Assembly (NCBI RefSeq): GCF_036898095.1
Contig: NC_090725.1
Coordinates: 207,998,204-208,062,203 of the forward strand
Source of the DNA: Palaemon carinicauda
Lineage: Eukaryota; Arthropoda; Malacostraca; Decapoda; Palaemonidae
Reading direction: 5' to 3'
DNA length: 64,000 nucleotides
Shown piece after piece: positions 48,552 to 62,936 of the stretch (positions within the stretch are counted from its first letter, which is position 1; every line of letters begins with the position of its first letter). A model generated the notes under the pieces. The model saw only the letters and a list, made by a program, of their open reading frames with translations, did no database searches and was not told the origin of the DNA. The translations under genes were made by a program, and so were the position numbers.

Positions 48552-49795
48552 AAAAGTCAGCATTAGAAGTAGGACAAGTGAGTAGGAAAAGGCTGATAGG
48601 ATTACAACGGAAGGATTTGACGTTAACAGAGCTATTGTACCGTGTGGCGGGTGAGACGGAGGTGCACGGATCTCCCACCTGTTATTATCTTAAGGCTAGA
48701 TTGTTCATGAGAAAGCATAGACCTGGGAATGCCGAATGGGGGATATACTGTCAGATATTGATTCCTGCACCGTTGAGAAGACAGGTGATCGCTGTAGCGC
48801 ACAAGACAGGACACATGGGAATAAAAAAGACGACGGAGAACATTATGAAACACTTTTTCTGCCCTGGCATGCATAAGGATGTGAGCCAGTTTTGCCGTGC
48901 ATGTCACGTTTTTCAGATAGTTGGAAAAACCTAACGAGTACATCAAGAAAGCCCCCTTACGCCCGATTGAAGTGTGAGGAGAACCCTTCAGTAAGGTAAG
49001 GATCGACATTGTGGGACCGTTGCCAAGACCAAAGAAATGTCATGAATAAATGTTAACATTGATGTGTCCAGTGACGAGATACCCAGAAGCCATACTCGTC
49101 AGTAACATCAGTGCCAAAGTAATTGCCGATAAGTTATTAGACTTTTCTACTAAGTTTGGTATTCCAGAGATCATTCAGAGTGACCAAGGAACAAATTTTA
49201 CGTCAAAATTGTTTCAGTATGTGATGAAACTGTTGGATTTGAAACAACAACTGTCTACTGCCTATCAACTGGATGCCCGAGGTGCATTAAAGAGATTTTA
49301 TCAAACCCTGAAGAGTATGTTAACAAAGTACTGCAACGTAACAGGGAATGAATGGGACATAGGACTACCGTTAACGTTATTCGAGGTACGCAATGCTTAT
49401 CAAGAAAGCATGGTATATAGCCGGAATGAAATGGTGTTTTTACGAGAAGTACGAGGACATTAAAATGTTGGCAGAAAAATGGAAGGATCGGGAGGAAATG
49501 GATGGAGAATATGTCAAGAATTTGAGGAAAAGGATCCGTGAAATAGGAAAATTTTCCCTAGAAAGCATGAAAATGAGCCAAGAAAAAACAAAGAAAAGGT
49601 TTGGAATGAAAAGTACGAACAGACAGTTTGCGGTAGGACGACAGGTGTTGGTTTACTTACCGATGAGGAGATTCCCTCTCGCCAACAAGTTCCAAGAACC
49701 ATTTCAGATTTTAGAGAAGGTCAGTGACCTGACGTACGTTACCAAAATATTAGGAAGAAGGAAAAGTCAAAGGTAGGCCATATTAACTACAAAAC
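48533..49795 (+). pseudogene. Integrase of the Gmr1-like element
   Basis: Zinc module: HKTGHMGIKKTTENIMKHFF then FCRACHVFQ (48800-48915). Core: the first Asp lies in VRIDIVGPLPRP near 48995, with a TAA just after it (at 49027). The second Asp is in IIQSDQGTNFTSKLF. At the third catalytic position, 36 residues later, the sequence is GALKRFYQ, where GALERF is expected, so the catalytic Glu is Lys. The C-terminal part is readable at 49393-49776 (FAVGRQVLVYLPMRRFPLAN, KFQEPFQILEKVSDLTYV). The gene is dead. It directly abuts the RNase H at 49800. Confidence 0.85.
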
Positions 49796-49799
49796 CGAC

Positions 49800-50207
49800 A
49801 CTTCAAGCAACCTGATTTCAAAAAGAAATTTCTTATCCAAGTGGATGCGTCGGACAATGGGATTGGAGCTGTCTTATTACAAGAAGGCAATGAAGGAATT
49901 CTTCACACTGTTTTTTCTTTTATGCCGTTGAAGCTGAAGAAGCATCAACGAGCCTACTTGACAGTTGAAAAGGAACTGCTAGCGCTAGTCACAGTGATAA
50001 GCAAGTTTGAAGTTTACGTGAACACCCCACAGAATGAAGAAACTACAATTTACTCGGATCACAATGCTTTAGCTTTTGTTAATAAGAGGAAGAATAGGTC
50101 ATTATGTTTGTAACCATATTGTATTAATGTAAAGCATATATCAGGTAAAGATAACGTGGTTATAGATTATTTATCTCGGGCTGAATCGGTGGATTCAGGC
50201 CCAGAAT
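49800..50207 (+). pseudogene. RNase H of the Gmr1-like element, RT missing
   Basis: FKKKFLIQVDASDNGIGAVL carries the first catalytic Asp, followed by HQRAYLTVEKELLALVTVI (Glu) and TTIYSDHNALAFVNKRKN (Asp). The tail HISGKDNVVIDYLSRAESVD is the standard end of Ty3/gypsy RNase H. A TAA at 50111 interrupts it. The usual fingers-palm RT with YxDD should precede this domain but only about 10 residues separate it from the integrase C-terminus, so RT has been excised. Confidence 0.85.
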
Positions 50208-50212
50208 AAATA

Positions 50213-50226
50213 ATCTTTTTGGGGGG

Positions 50227-50227
<1 letters not shown>
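50213..50227 (+). other. Polypurine tract of the Gmr1-like element
   Basis: TTTTTGGGGGGAG immediately before the 3' LTR start and just after the RNase H end: the expected position of the plus-strand primer. Confidence 0.65.
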
Positions 50228-51832
<1,605 letters not shown>

Positions 51833-51844
51833 ACTTTGGATACT

Positions 51845-53530
51845 ATAAAAAGAGACCAAAACTGAAATTGATTGTTGAAAGTTTTCGAGGAAATATTGAA
51901 ACTTACAAGGTAGGGCGTGCTACCTATTGCAGTATTGACAGTGAGGTCAAAAGAAAAGCCAGGAATGACTCGAGAGAATATTTAGACAGTAAAGCAGATG
52001 AGGCTGACAAAGCTTTGAATTCAGGAAGTGGCTAGGGTGTAAGAATTGCTCATAGAATTATCAATGAAATCTCTATGGAGGCAAAGAAGAAGAAGCATAT
52101 GCCCATCAAAAAGAGATTTGGATCTGTTATAACAACAGAAGATGAAGAAAGACAACGTTGGATAGAACACTTTATTGAGGTTATGAATAGGAGATATAAA
52201 AGGAATAATTTTGTTAATATACCTGAAGCTGATGAAGACCTTGATGTGCCATGATTTAATTCAGTGCTTTTGAAGTCGAAGATATCCTCGAAACACTAAA
52301 GAGATGGAAAGCCCCTGGATACGATGGACTAGCTGCTGAGATGGTACTGGTCGATTATTTTAAAGAATGTGGCATGAAGAGGCAAAGCTGATGAATGGGA
52401 GTAGGATTGTTAGTGAAAATGGCCAAAAAAATGAGACCTGACTGATTGCAATGATTACAGAGTTACAACACTTACGTCAGTTGTTATGAAAATATATAGA
52501 ATGCTTATTCTAAAGAGACTGGAGAGAAAGGTTGATGAAAACCTGAGAAATAAAGAAATCCACTTGTGATGGAATTTGTGGACTATGAAAAAGCATTTGA
52601 TAGTGTGCACCGGCCAATTTTATGGAGAGTCATGTGTTATTATGGAATACTTCTTATATAAGTAAATTTAATAAATGATATTGTAGTCTTATCAAACGAA
52701 CAAGGGAATGTGTTATCACCTATCATGTTTATTCTCCTCATGGATTTTGTAATGCATAGAACAGTCGGGATGGTGGAGAATGATTGAACTGGATCGGTGA
52801 TAGGAATTTAGCAGACCTAGAGTTTGCTGATAATGCTCTCCTTATTAGCAGAACACCACAGGGTTTGTAATGCTTGCTTACCAGAATGCAAGAAAAATTA
52901 TATGAGGTTGGCTGAAGATAGATAGAAGAAAGACAGAGATGATGAGAACGGAGTATGCAATGGAAGATGAAATATCATTTGAAGGAGAAAGGGTTAATAA
53001 GGAGGAATCATTTAAGTATCTAGGAACTATGATCCCGATACAGTGTCTTTACTTTAGAATTAGAGTTTAGTGAAAGATTGAAAAAAGCAAATCAGACAAT
53101 GGCTATGTTAAGTAAAATTTGAAATCAAATCCTCTGAAATCATATATAAAAATAAGATTATATATCAGTTACTGAGATCGGTGTTACTCTATGAACATGA
53201 ATCATGGTATAGCAATGAAACAATCTCCAATAGAGTTAGTAGATTTGAGAACAAAGCCCTCAGAAGGATATTTGGAGTTGAATGGAAGGACGAGATTAGA
53301 AATGAAATTATAAGAGAGATTACGCAAGTGCCATATGTGGATAAGATCATGATAAGGGGTAGATGGAGATGGTTTGGGCATGCTCTTCGCCCTCCCCAGG
53401 AGATAATAGTTTACCAAACGTTCAGTCGGGCTACACAAGGTGTTAGAAGAGATGGATGACCCAGACCTACATGGCTGAGGATTATGAAGCACCCGAAACC
53501 TTTTGCGTCAATAGCCGTAGGAAGAGATGA
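51845..53530 (+). pseudogene. RTE-like LINE relic
   Basis: The longest copy of the family also seen at 32033 and 37637. N-terminal to C-terminal blocks: [59 protein letters not shown] (before the RT), DCNDYRVTTLTSVVMKIYRM, a broken YEKAFDSVH-type motif A near 52590, MMRTEYAMEDEISFEGERV, and the C-terminus WYSNETISNRVSRFENKALR then [20 protein letters not shown]. The central RT motifs are mostly destroyed by shifts. The end retains GTCAATAGCCGTAGGAAGAG and GATGATATG before (TA)n. Confidence 0.82.
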
Positions 53531-53534
53531 TATG

Positions 53535-53538
<4 letters not shown>

Positions 53539-53606
<68 letters not shown>

Positions 53607-53666
53607 TATGTATGTATATATACAGAATATATATATATATATAAAGATATATTTCTTATAAATATA

Positions 53667-53738
<72 letters not shown>
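53539..53738. repeat. (TA)n microsatellite
   Basis: TA with interruptions at the 3' end of the LINE relic. The stretch 53740-53934 after it shows nothing recognisable. Confidence 0.97.
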
Positions 53739-53740
<2 letters not shown>

Positions 53741-53934
53741 AGGCCCGTTTGGAATGGAGAAGAACAATAAGGAATTTCTCTAACGACAGACAGTAGTCTA
53801 ATGGGCATTTGAGTGAGCAAGGGTTCATCAGACATGTTTGGATGTGAGTATCATTGGGGTTGAACTACACATAGGTATGTGACTTCTACTGAAAGCCATA
53901 GGCCATTAGTATGTAAATCCCTTGGCAGCCCGAA

Positions 53935-54297
53935 TTCGAATAAGAATAATGGGAGCCAACAGCCTAAACGTTTAAAGGTTTAAAGGTCGTGCATGAATGG
54001 CAGAGGCAAGGGACAGTGACATTACCATAGCAAGCAGGACTAGGCCCTAGAAACTAACCATATATCATATGATCAGCGCCCAAACCCCTTCCTCACCCAA
54101 GGTAGAACCAGGGAGGCCAAGAAATGGCTGCTGATGACTCAGCATATAGACCTATAGGCTCCCCCCAAACACCCCAACCTTAGCCCACAACGATGGTAAG
54201 GTTGCAGACACTAAAGGTACTAACGAGTCTGAGCGGGACTCGAACCCCTGTCTGGCAAACACCAGACAGAGACGTTATCAATCAGGCCACAACAACT
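53935..54297 (-). repeat. tRNA-derived SINE
   Basis: On the minus strand the head has a pol III A box (TGGCCTGATTG at 54289-54279) and a perfect B box (GGTTCGAGTCC at 54246-54236) about 35 bases apart, as in tRNA genes. A tRNA-unrelated body follows with GGGGAGCCTATAGGTC, GCCTCCCTGGTTCTACC and GCCTCTGCCATTCATG, and it ends near CCTTTAAACC. A diverged copy lies at 42840-43075. Confidence 0.85.
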
Positions 54298-54329
54298 CAA
54301 AGGCCTTTATTGTTTTAAAGGAAAAAAAA

Positions 54330-55541
54330 AAATATCAATATAAATAAAACTGTATTTTTTTTATATTATAATAGGAATTTAGTTTCAAACGTTCATCTGA
54401 TATGATGTTTATTTTGCTTCTGAAAAAGTGTCGACGATTGTCAAGCTGTCCATCCACTTTAACCAAACTAGGGGTTATCATAATAATCTGGATATCCAGG
54501 CGGAGTTTGATTATACGAATGTGGTACCACTTATGCAGTACAAGGTCACGTAGAAAATTATTGGCCTTATGGAGAGCTGGACGTCTACCAGGATAAACAG
54601 CTGCGTTGGTCCCCAGGAAACCCTTAAAAGAGGTAAAAAACTCCGCTTTATCAAACAGATATGTATCACACACAATATATTTCAGGGTAGAGTATACATC
54701 TCTAAATAGTCCAAGCCAGACAAAATATCTGCTGCATTAGGCCCGCCAGAGACAAAAAAAAAAAAAAAAAAAAAAGGCCTAACAAAATAGGCTACACCAA
54801 ACATTTTATTTACCATTTGAAACAAAGTTTATGTACTTTTACACTTCTCATGGAGTTCACAACAGCCAATGCCAGACAAATTATCTGCTGCATTATGCTT
54901 CCCAGACATACCAAAAGTTGACTCCTCCCCTTGCTCTAGAAAAATCTATGTAAATAAAACATAAAACATACAGCACTAAACTACTTTAGAATGAAAGATA
55001 GCATCTTGAAAATTATAAAGTGACCCTTGCCATACATATTGATTGCTGTATTAGGGCCGCCGGTCACCAAGAATATGCCAAAAAAGTAGGCTTGGTACAA
55101 CTTGAAACAAAGTTTATATACTTCTACACACTTCAGGAAGTTTGTGGCTAATGCCAGACGAATTATCTGATACATTAGGCCCACAAGATACGCCCAAATA
55201 TTGACCCCACCCTCTGCCCTGGATAAATGAATGTAGATGGAACAAAAAGATACTGAAGGTAACTACTATAGCCTAATTTGAAATCAAAGATGAAGTACAA
55301 AGTGACACTTGCCTGATATAGAACCTTCTGCATTGGGGTCAGCCTTACAAAAAAAGGGGTATAAACATTTTTGCTGGATCAAACATTATTGATGCTAAAG
55401 TTATCTTCCCAGGATAGAATTCGTCCATAAATCTTTTATTATTTTCTTCTCTTTCCGGAAAATTTGTGTAAAGCCAGGAAATCCCTGGACACTTTTCTCT
55501 TTTCTTTCTTCTTATATATGCTACATAATATGAACATTTCC

Positions 55542-55616
<75 letters not shown>

Positions 55617-56194
55617 TTTTAGAAAAGGGCTACAATGTTCATTGTCAAATTAGATGACCCATTTGATTTTGTGTTTCATGGTACGAAGAAAACATTAGTA
55701 GATGACATTCATATAATTGTTAAATGTCACCATATGTAACCAAACCTTTGATTTACAATGATAATCTTGAATACAGTAAATTCAATATATTGATTAAAAA
55801 ATTAACAGGATAAATCACAAATAGTTTCAGTACAATCATGTTTATTTCATGAGTTTAATATCACTCTTAACATTCCAAAAATACTAAATGACTTCAACGT
55901 GTTTCCTATAGGAATATTCGCAGCAGTTACCTAGTTTATTTATATTTTTAGTGTGAGCTTTTCACAATCCGCGAATTCTTGATTCAATTTATTTTGTTTC
56001 AACAGCTGTTTCGCAAAAGCAATACCCTTGAAAAAATTATTCCATAAAGATATATTACCCTATTTGACATAATGTATGGCAGAATATTAGGCACCAGTAA
56101 TATCTTTCGATGAATAGGCCAATTATCTATTCTAGAAGAAGATGATAATTATGATAAGGGAGTTACTTCACATATTTCAGCCTTTATCTTGCAG
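54330..56194 (+). repeat. Segmental duplication copy B, upstream part
   Basis: Collinear with 30476-32032 and 35430-35559 of copy A, including the (AG)n tract at 55543-55612. From about 55850 to 56090 it contains sequence that in copy A is replaced by the two LINEs. It leads into the acceptor (CTTATCTTGCAG-like, AG at 56193-56194) of the second SLC46-like exon. Confidence 0.85.
55543..55612. repeat. (AG)n microsatellite
   Basis: About 70 bp of GA, orthologous in position to 31751-31811. Confidence 0.98.
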
Positions 56195-57365
56195 TTCTAT
56201 AGTAGGGACAATGGTGTGCGCAAGGTTCCGTAAGGCCTCAAGGTTGGCCAAAGATGTTTTCAGCGCGATTACAATTGAACCCATGTTGTTTCTGAATGGA
56301 ATGGCTTTGACTGGCTCATATGCTCCAACTGAGAATTTGAAGCTTGATCGGTACTGCAGGGTAACACTTGGTTATCCCAGTGAAGTATGTGAGAAAATGA
56401 ACGATGGGAACCACGAAAGTATACAAGTGGAAGTGCAGAAGCGGGTTAACCTTTTTCACTTTTATGAAAATCTGATATCAAGCATAATTCCCGTGTTACT
56501 GTTATCATTTATCGCAACTTGGAGTGACCAAAGAGGGAGGAAAGTGCCTATACTTCTATCATTATTTGGTACCACCCTCAATTCTGTAACCTATCTCTTG
56601 GTTTCCTTTTTTCCAACTTGGCCTCCAGAAATTTTGTATGTAGCCTCGTTTTGTTCATCGTTCGGAGGCGGGTGGTCTTTATTCTTTATGGCCGTTTACA
56701 GTTACATGTCTGATATGTCAAAGGCTGAAGCTCGAACCAAACGACTTGCTTTAATGAAAGGTATCTGGTCTCTGGGATCTCCAGCCGGTACTGCTTTGGG
56801 AACCCTGATCTATGATGCAGGAGGGTTCTGTTGGGTCTTTGGTTTTAGCACGTTCCTTTACCTACTTTGCTTCTTTTACTCTCTTTTCATCATAAAAGAT
56901 AATAAAAAACTGATCGAACAAAATAAAGAAATCTCCAAACAACAGCGTTTTTGGAACCCTAAGAATGTAGTAGATTTATTTCGTGCTTGCTTAAGAAAGC
57001 GGCAAGGAAACGGGAGATGGCATATTATGCTTTTATTATGGCTCATGCTTATGATAATCGGCACATATCCACACAACCTGTACTTATGGGTACTGCGAGT
57101 TCTCAACTGGGACATAAACTCATACAGTATATACAAGATTGTTGATGATGTTGGTACATCGATTTCAATGATATGCTTAACTCCGGTTTTCGTATACCTG
57201 CGTCTCCATGACTGTTCTGTAGGAAGTATGACTCTTGTACTCCTCTTTTGTCGACTCTTAGCTTTTGGGATGACAACTTCAGAAAGCCAGTGGTGGGTTC
57301 CTTACGTTTTCATCTTCATTCCAGTGGAGTTTGTCAGCGTCGCTATCAGGAGCAGGTTATCTAAG
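56195..57365 (+). CDS. SLC46-like transporter, main exon (copy B)
   Basis: Paralogue of the exon at 35560-36730. From the shared ATG at 56211 both encode 385 residues with about 40 differences by eye and no gap. The same landmarks are present: ITIEPMLFLNGMAL, LDRYCRVTLGYPSEVCEKMN, SWSDQRGRKVP (MFS motif A), YMSDMSKAEARTKRLALMKG, and the last span region FIPVEFVSVAIRSRLSK. The exon ends at a consensus donor (CTAAG|GTATGT at 57366), so it is built to be spliced. Its terminal exon is not found between here and the window end. It may lie further right, be lost, or the copy may be a partial duplication. The open frame itself is undamaged, which argues for recent or continuing function. Confidence 0.83.
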
Positions 57366-57451
57366 GTATGTATGAAAGGAAAGTTTGAAATGTGTAGAGA
57401 AATGTACCAGTAAAAAACAAGCAGTCACTCACACACCTATATACATATATA

Positions 57452-57702
<251 letters not shown>

Positions 57703-57894
57703 TACGATGCTGGTCTGCCGTTTAGTAAATATATTATTCATGATATTCTTAAGTTTTGTATGCAAATTACATAAGACTTTTGTCATTCATTTCATTGCAT
57801 TCTTCATTCAAGTCAATATGCGTAAATTTAAGTTAATTTTAAGAATTAACTTTTTATTTCACATATTTTGTTACGAAGTCTTACGTAATCTCGA

Positions 57895-60592
57895 TTAAGT
57901 AGAGTCAAATTTCTCGATACAAAAGAATCTTCTTACGAAGTTTTCTCTTTGCAAAACGAGATGCGAAGAATTTTACAACGCGCATGAAAATGTTTCGGAC
58001 AATGAAAAGAGGTACGGTATGAGAGCCCAACTATGTCCGAGACTGATTTTAAAATTTACGCGCTCCCAGCCCGTAACCTCGCTACTATCCTCCCATGCTC
58101 CCATTGGTTACCTCTTTACTTGAATGCTAGTTACTATTATGAGATCCTGCTCTCCTATTGGTCAGCATCTACTGTACTGTATCACATCATGCATCTACAC
58201 ATTGGCGTTCCTATGTCTTTTTGTTTCGGCAGTGGTATCATAGGCATTGACTTAGTGTTTGTGATTTCACTTTCGTAACAATTGTACTGTACGGTATCAT
58301 GTGTGATATTATATTACATCATTAGCCGTGGGTCCCAAGAAAGTCACTGATGTCAAGGGAAAAAAGAGGATGATGCTTTCAATGGAGATGAAGATGGAAA
58401 TAATCAAGAAATACGAGGCTGGCATGCAGTTAAGTGTGCTCGTGAAGGAATATGGCCGAAATCTGTCTACGATATGAACGATCCTGAAGCAGAAGGGAGC
58501 TATCAAAGGAGCAACAACTTCTAAGGGCATGACTTTTCTCCAGCAAGAAGAGCTACGTCCACGATGAGATGCCAGAAAGACACGCCATTTTCGGTGATCT
58601 CATGCATGCTCAGGTCGAAGCTGAAGCAGGAGAAGGAACATCAAAGCAGGAACCCACAGAGTTCAAGGCTTTTCGTGGGTGGTTTGATAGATTTAAGTGA
58701 AGCTCAGGCATTCATTAAGTGGTGCGTTATGGGGAGGCTGCAAGCTCGGACACGAAAGCGGCCGAAGCCTTTGTTAAGACATTCGATGAGTTGTTTGTCT
58801 GGGAAGGCTACAGTCCCCAGCAAGTCTTCAATTGCAACGAGAGTGGGCTTTTTTTTTTTTTTAAAATGCCTTGTCGAATGTACATCACGGCAGAAGAGAA
58901 GAGGCTACCTGGGTATAAGCCTATGAAGGACATGCTTACCCTTGCACTCTGTGCAAATGCCAGTGGAGCTTGCAAGGTGAAACCCCTGCTGGTGCATCAC
59001 TTCGATACTCCTCGAGCCTCCAAGACCCACAAAGTCACTAAGGAAAATCTAAACGTGTTGTGGAGGGCTAATGGAAATCCTTGGGTAACAAGACAATTTT
59101 TCATTGAGTGGATAAACATTTGTTTTGGACCGATTGGGAAAAAGTACTTGGAAGAGAAGCGGCTCCCTATGAAATGCCTGCTGGTGCTGGACAATGCCCC
59201 AGCTCGCCTTCCTGCCCTCGATGAAGATGTTGTAGCACAATATCCCTTCATCAAGGTTCCCTATCTTCTATCGAACACCATCCCTCTTCTCCAGCCCATG
59301 GACCAGCAAGTGATTTCAAATTTTAAGAAGCTTTATACGAAATATCTCTTTTAGAGATGTTTCAAAATCATTGAGAGTGCAAACCTAGCCCTTCGTCAAT
59401 TTTGAAAGGAGAATTTTGATATTGTCATATGCCTCAAAATCATCGATCAAGCTTGGCAGGAGGTTTCGGGGCACACTTTGAACTCTGCTTGGAAGAAGCT
59501 GTGGCCTGATGCCGTCTCTGCACGAGATTTTTAGGGTTTCCAAGCAGACTAAGCTGAAGCTGATTCTGAAAATGTTGACGAACCCAAACCTGTTACTTAA
59601 TCTGAAGTTGCCGAGATCTTTACACTCGGGAAGTCCATGGGTCTGGATGTTGATGAGGCCAACATTGATTAGCTTATTGAGGAGCACCAAAAGGAAATTA
59701 AGACGGATGACCTTTCAGGAAGAATACAGTGGGGTGGGGGGGGGAGAGAAGGATGACCCACTGATAACGGAAGAAATTAAGGAGGGTCTAGATGGCTAAT
59801 TTTAAATGGTGGCTCTTGTAGAAAAGAGTCACTCAGAAGAAATTCTTACAAGTCATGCGCTTGAGTACTGTAGTGAAGTTTGCCAGAGTCATTTCAGGAA
59901 AATTTTAAGTAGCAGGCTGAAACAAGCTTCTTTGGACAATTATTTTGAAAAGAGGCCTTCGCTAGAAGCAGACCAAGTGCCAGCTAAAAAACCAAAAAGT
60001 GGCAGTGATGAAGAAAATACGTAGTATAATCATATTTACAAAATACAAAACGGAAAAAAAAAATTAAACAAGGGAAAAGAAGAAATTTTATTTCAAGTTT
60101 TTCGTAAAGTTGAGTTTTAATATTTCCTGCCATTTGTAAATGTATTTCCTAAGATTAAGTGTTAATGTTTTCTGTCATACATCTGATTTGGAAAGTTAAG
60201 TGTTCACGTTTTCAGCCATTTGTTAACGTTTTCCGCCATTTATCATCCTCCTCTACTGCCCTGTACTTTGCTCTCGGACATCGCCTCACTCCAAAGGTAA
60301 GGTCCCACATTTTTGTTACTGTATTTTTACTGTTTACGCTAACTAAACACTTCTTTTACAGGTTACCAATGGTTAATTTATTATTAAATGATTGAAATAC
60401 AGTACTTATCATACATTTAATACTGTTTAGTTGCGTGTATCCTTTTTATAATTATTTGTTGTGGTGTTTTTGTTGGGTCTGGAAGGAATTAGGCAATTTA
60501 CATGCAAAAGGCGACTCACAAGACAAAAAAATCCTTTTACGAAAGCCATTACGGAACCAATTAATTTCGTGTTGTGAGGCATTACTGTATAC
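57895..60592 (+). mobile_element. Tigger/pogo-type DNA transposon
   Basis: The right end, read inwards on the minus strand, starts ATACAGTAATGCCTCAC and continues AATTAATTGGTTCCGTAA, abutting a TA as expected for pogo-superfamily insertion. The left end is less clear (GTCAAATTTCTCGATAC near 57904), so the left terminal repeat seems truncated. It encodes a single transposase with a CENP-B-like N-terminus, and it sits inside an LTR. Confidence 0.75.
58328..60024 (+). pseudogene. Tigger-like transposase (TIGD1 type), dead
   Basis: The CENP-B-type helix-turn-helix region is at 58328-58520: SMEMKMEIIKKYEAGMQLSV and VKEYGRNLSTI. A GTG stands where the initiator would be, and a TGA at 58475-58477 cuts the frame. 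Catalytic domain (58719-59354): QQVFNCNESGLFFFF has Asn (codon 58836-58838) where the family has the first catalytic Asp. The other two Asps remain in KCLLVLDNAPARLP and LLQPMDQQVISNFKK. The C-terminal dimerisation part continues in broken frames (LKIIDQAWQEVSGHTLNSAW) to a tail with LKQASLDNYFEKRPS ending at 60024. A T run at 58850-58862 adds another shift risk. Not functional. Confidence 0.87.
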
Positions 60593-61792
60593 AATAAGAA
60601 CCCTACGAAGTATCAACAAGGGCTTATGTAATTTTTTTTATGTTTCATGAGATATTGCGTCATGTTAGTGAGAAAATACGCAATTCTGATATTTCCCATG
60701 TGTTTTGGAAGGTTCTCAAAAACCGCAGCATTAGATTTTATCTTTTATTTAATGTTTGAGAATGGGGATTGGTTGAACTGAGAGAGGGTTACCTTGAAGG
60801 CAAGGTTCATTCCCCTGAATTTTCGTTTAGTTGGTAACTCTGTCATCGCTGAACCAGCCCCAAGCTTCTAGATCTCTGACCTGGAATAATCTAGAAGTTA
60901 CTAGGTCAATATATATGTGCCCCTAGGGATGCGTAGGACAGAAGAGAACAAGCTTATCCTGTGAAAGAGCCATCATCCCCTCTCTCAAGTACCTCGAGTG
61001 TGTGTTCTCTTCAAAGTGATTAAGTTTGTGCTCAACGCACATCATGTGTAGCGTGTTGAAACGTTACTACAACTTTGTAAATGATTTTAAATATATTGCG
61101 TTGTAGTGAGTGCTAGCATTATGCAAAACTTTGCAACTGGCCCGGGGAGATGTATGTAAAAAAATGAAGTGTATTTATTTTGGCTTAACATCGATTACTT
61201 CGTGCGAGCTAAAATCTTGCAAGTTTATCATTTATCTTATGTAATTTCTATAAGAGTTTAATCATTAGAGTTTTATAGGTAAACTATTTTCATTAAGTAT
61301 CAAGATTAAATATTGGTGTGAAATTTAATTACCAGTGAAACAAGGGATTGTATAATTTTCATAAGTATTAATTTCTTATGTCTTAGTTTAAGTTTTGTTC
61401 AGACTTAATATTTCAAGTGATTTATTTCTTTCAAAGTGTTGTGATTTTTATAAGATATATTTATTCTTATAAAGACTATTATTTCGATCACCAGTGTTTG
61501 TTACAGTACTCTCTTGTATCCCTTTTAAAGAATCAAAGTAAGAGGTTGTTTTGAATAGTTCTTAATAATAATTACCCAAGCATATTTTGAGTGCACTTAA
61601 GAGACATTTAGATATTCAGTGTTTTTATATACTGCCGTCTGAGAGTTATATAATTTTCTCAGAGTCCGGGTAGTGTATTTGAATATAACAGCTTTATATG
61701 AAAAAAGAACAGGTGAGTTTAGAACACGAGAGGTTGTGTAGATTGTCAGCCGTAACACATAATATATATTTTTGGTTCCAAGACACGGGACC

Positions 61793-62689
<897 letters not shown>

Positions 62690-62690
<1 letters not shown>

Positions 62691-62936
62691 ATACCAAGGC
62701 ACTTCCCCCAATTTTGGGGGGTAGCCGACACCAACAATGAAACAAAACAAAAAGGGGACCTCTACTCTCTACGTTCCTTCAGCCTAACCAGGGACTCAAC
62801 CGAGTTCAGCTGGTACTGCTAGGGTGCCACAGCCCAACCTCCCACATTATCCACCACAGATGAAGCTTCATAATGCTGAATCCCCTACTGCTGCTACCTC
62901 CGCGGTCATCTAAGGTACCGGAGGAAGCAGCAGGGC
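62690..62936 (-). other. LINE 3' UTR
   Basis: Non-coding end of the LINE at 62937-64000. On the minus strand it runs from the stop codon through GCTGCTTCCTCCGGTACC and GTTGAGTCCCTGG to the terminus CCCCCAAAATTGGGGGAAGTG CCTTGG, which merges into (TA)n. The GGGGG..CCCCC inverted word near the terminus could fold into a short hairpin. Confidence 0.7.

Noticed and set aside
54236..54297. Functional tRNA gene
   Set aside because: A and B boxes are present, but the arms do not form a cloverleaf by eye and the sequence continues into a SINE body.
58328..60024. Host TIGD1-like domesticated gene
   Set aside because: First catalytic Asp lost, start codon lost, stop at 58475 and several shifts; terminal sequence and position inside an LTR mark it as a transposon copy.
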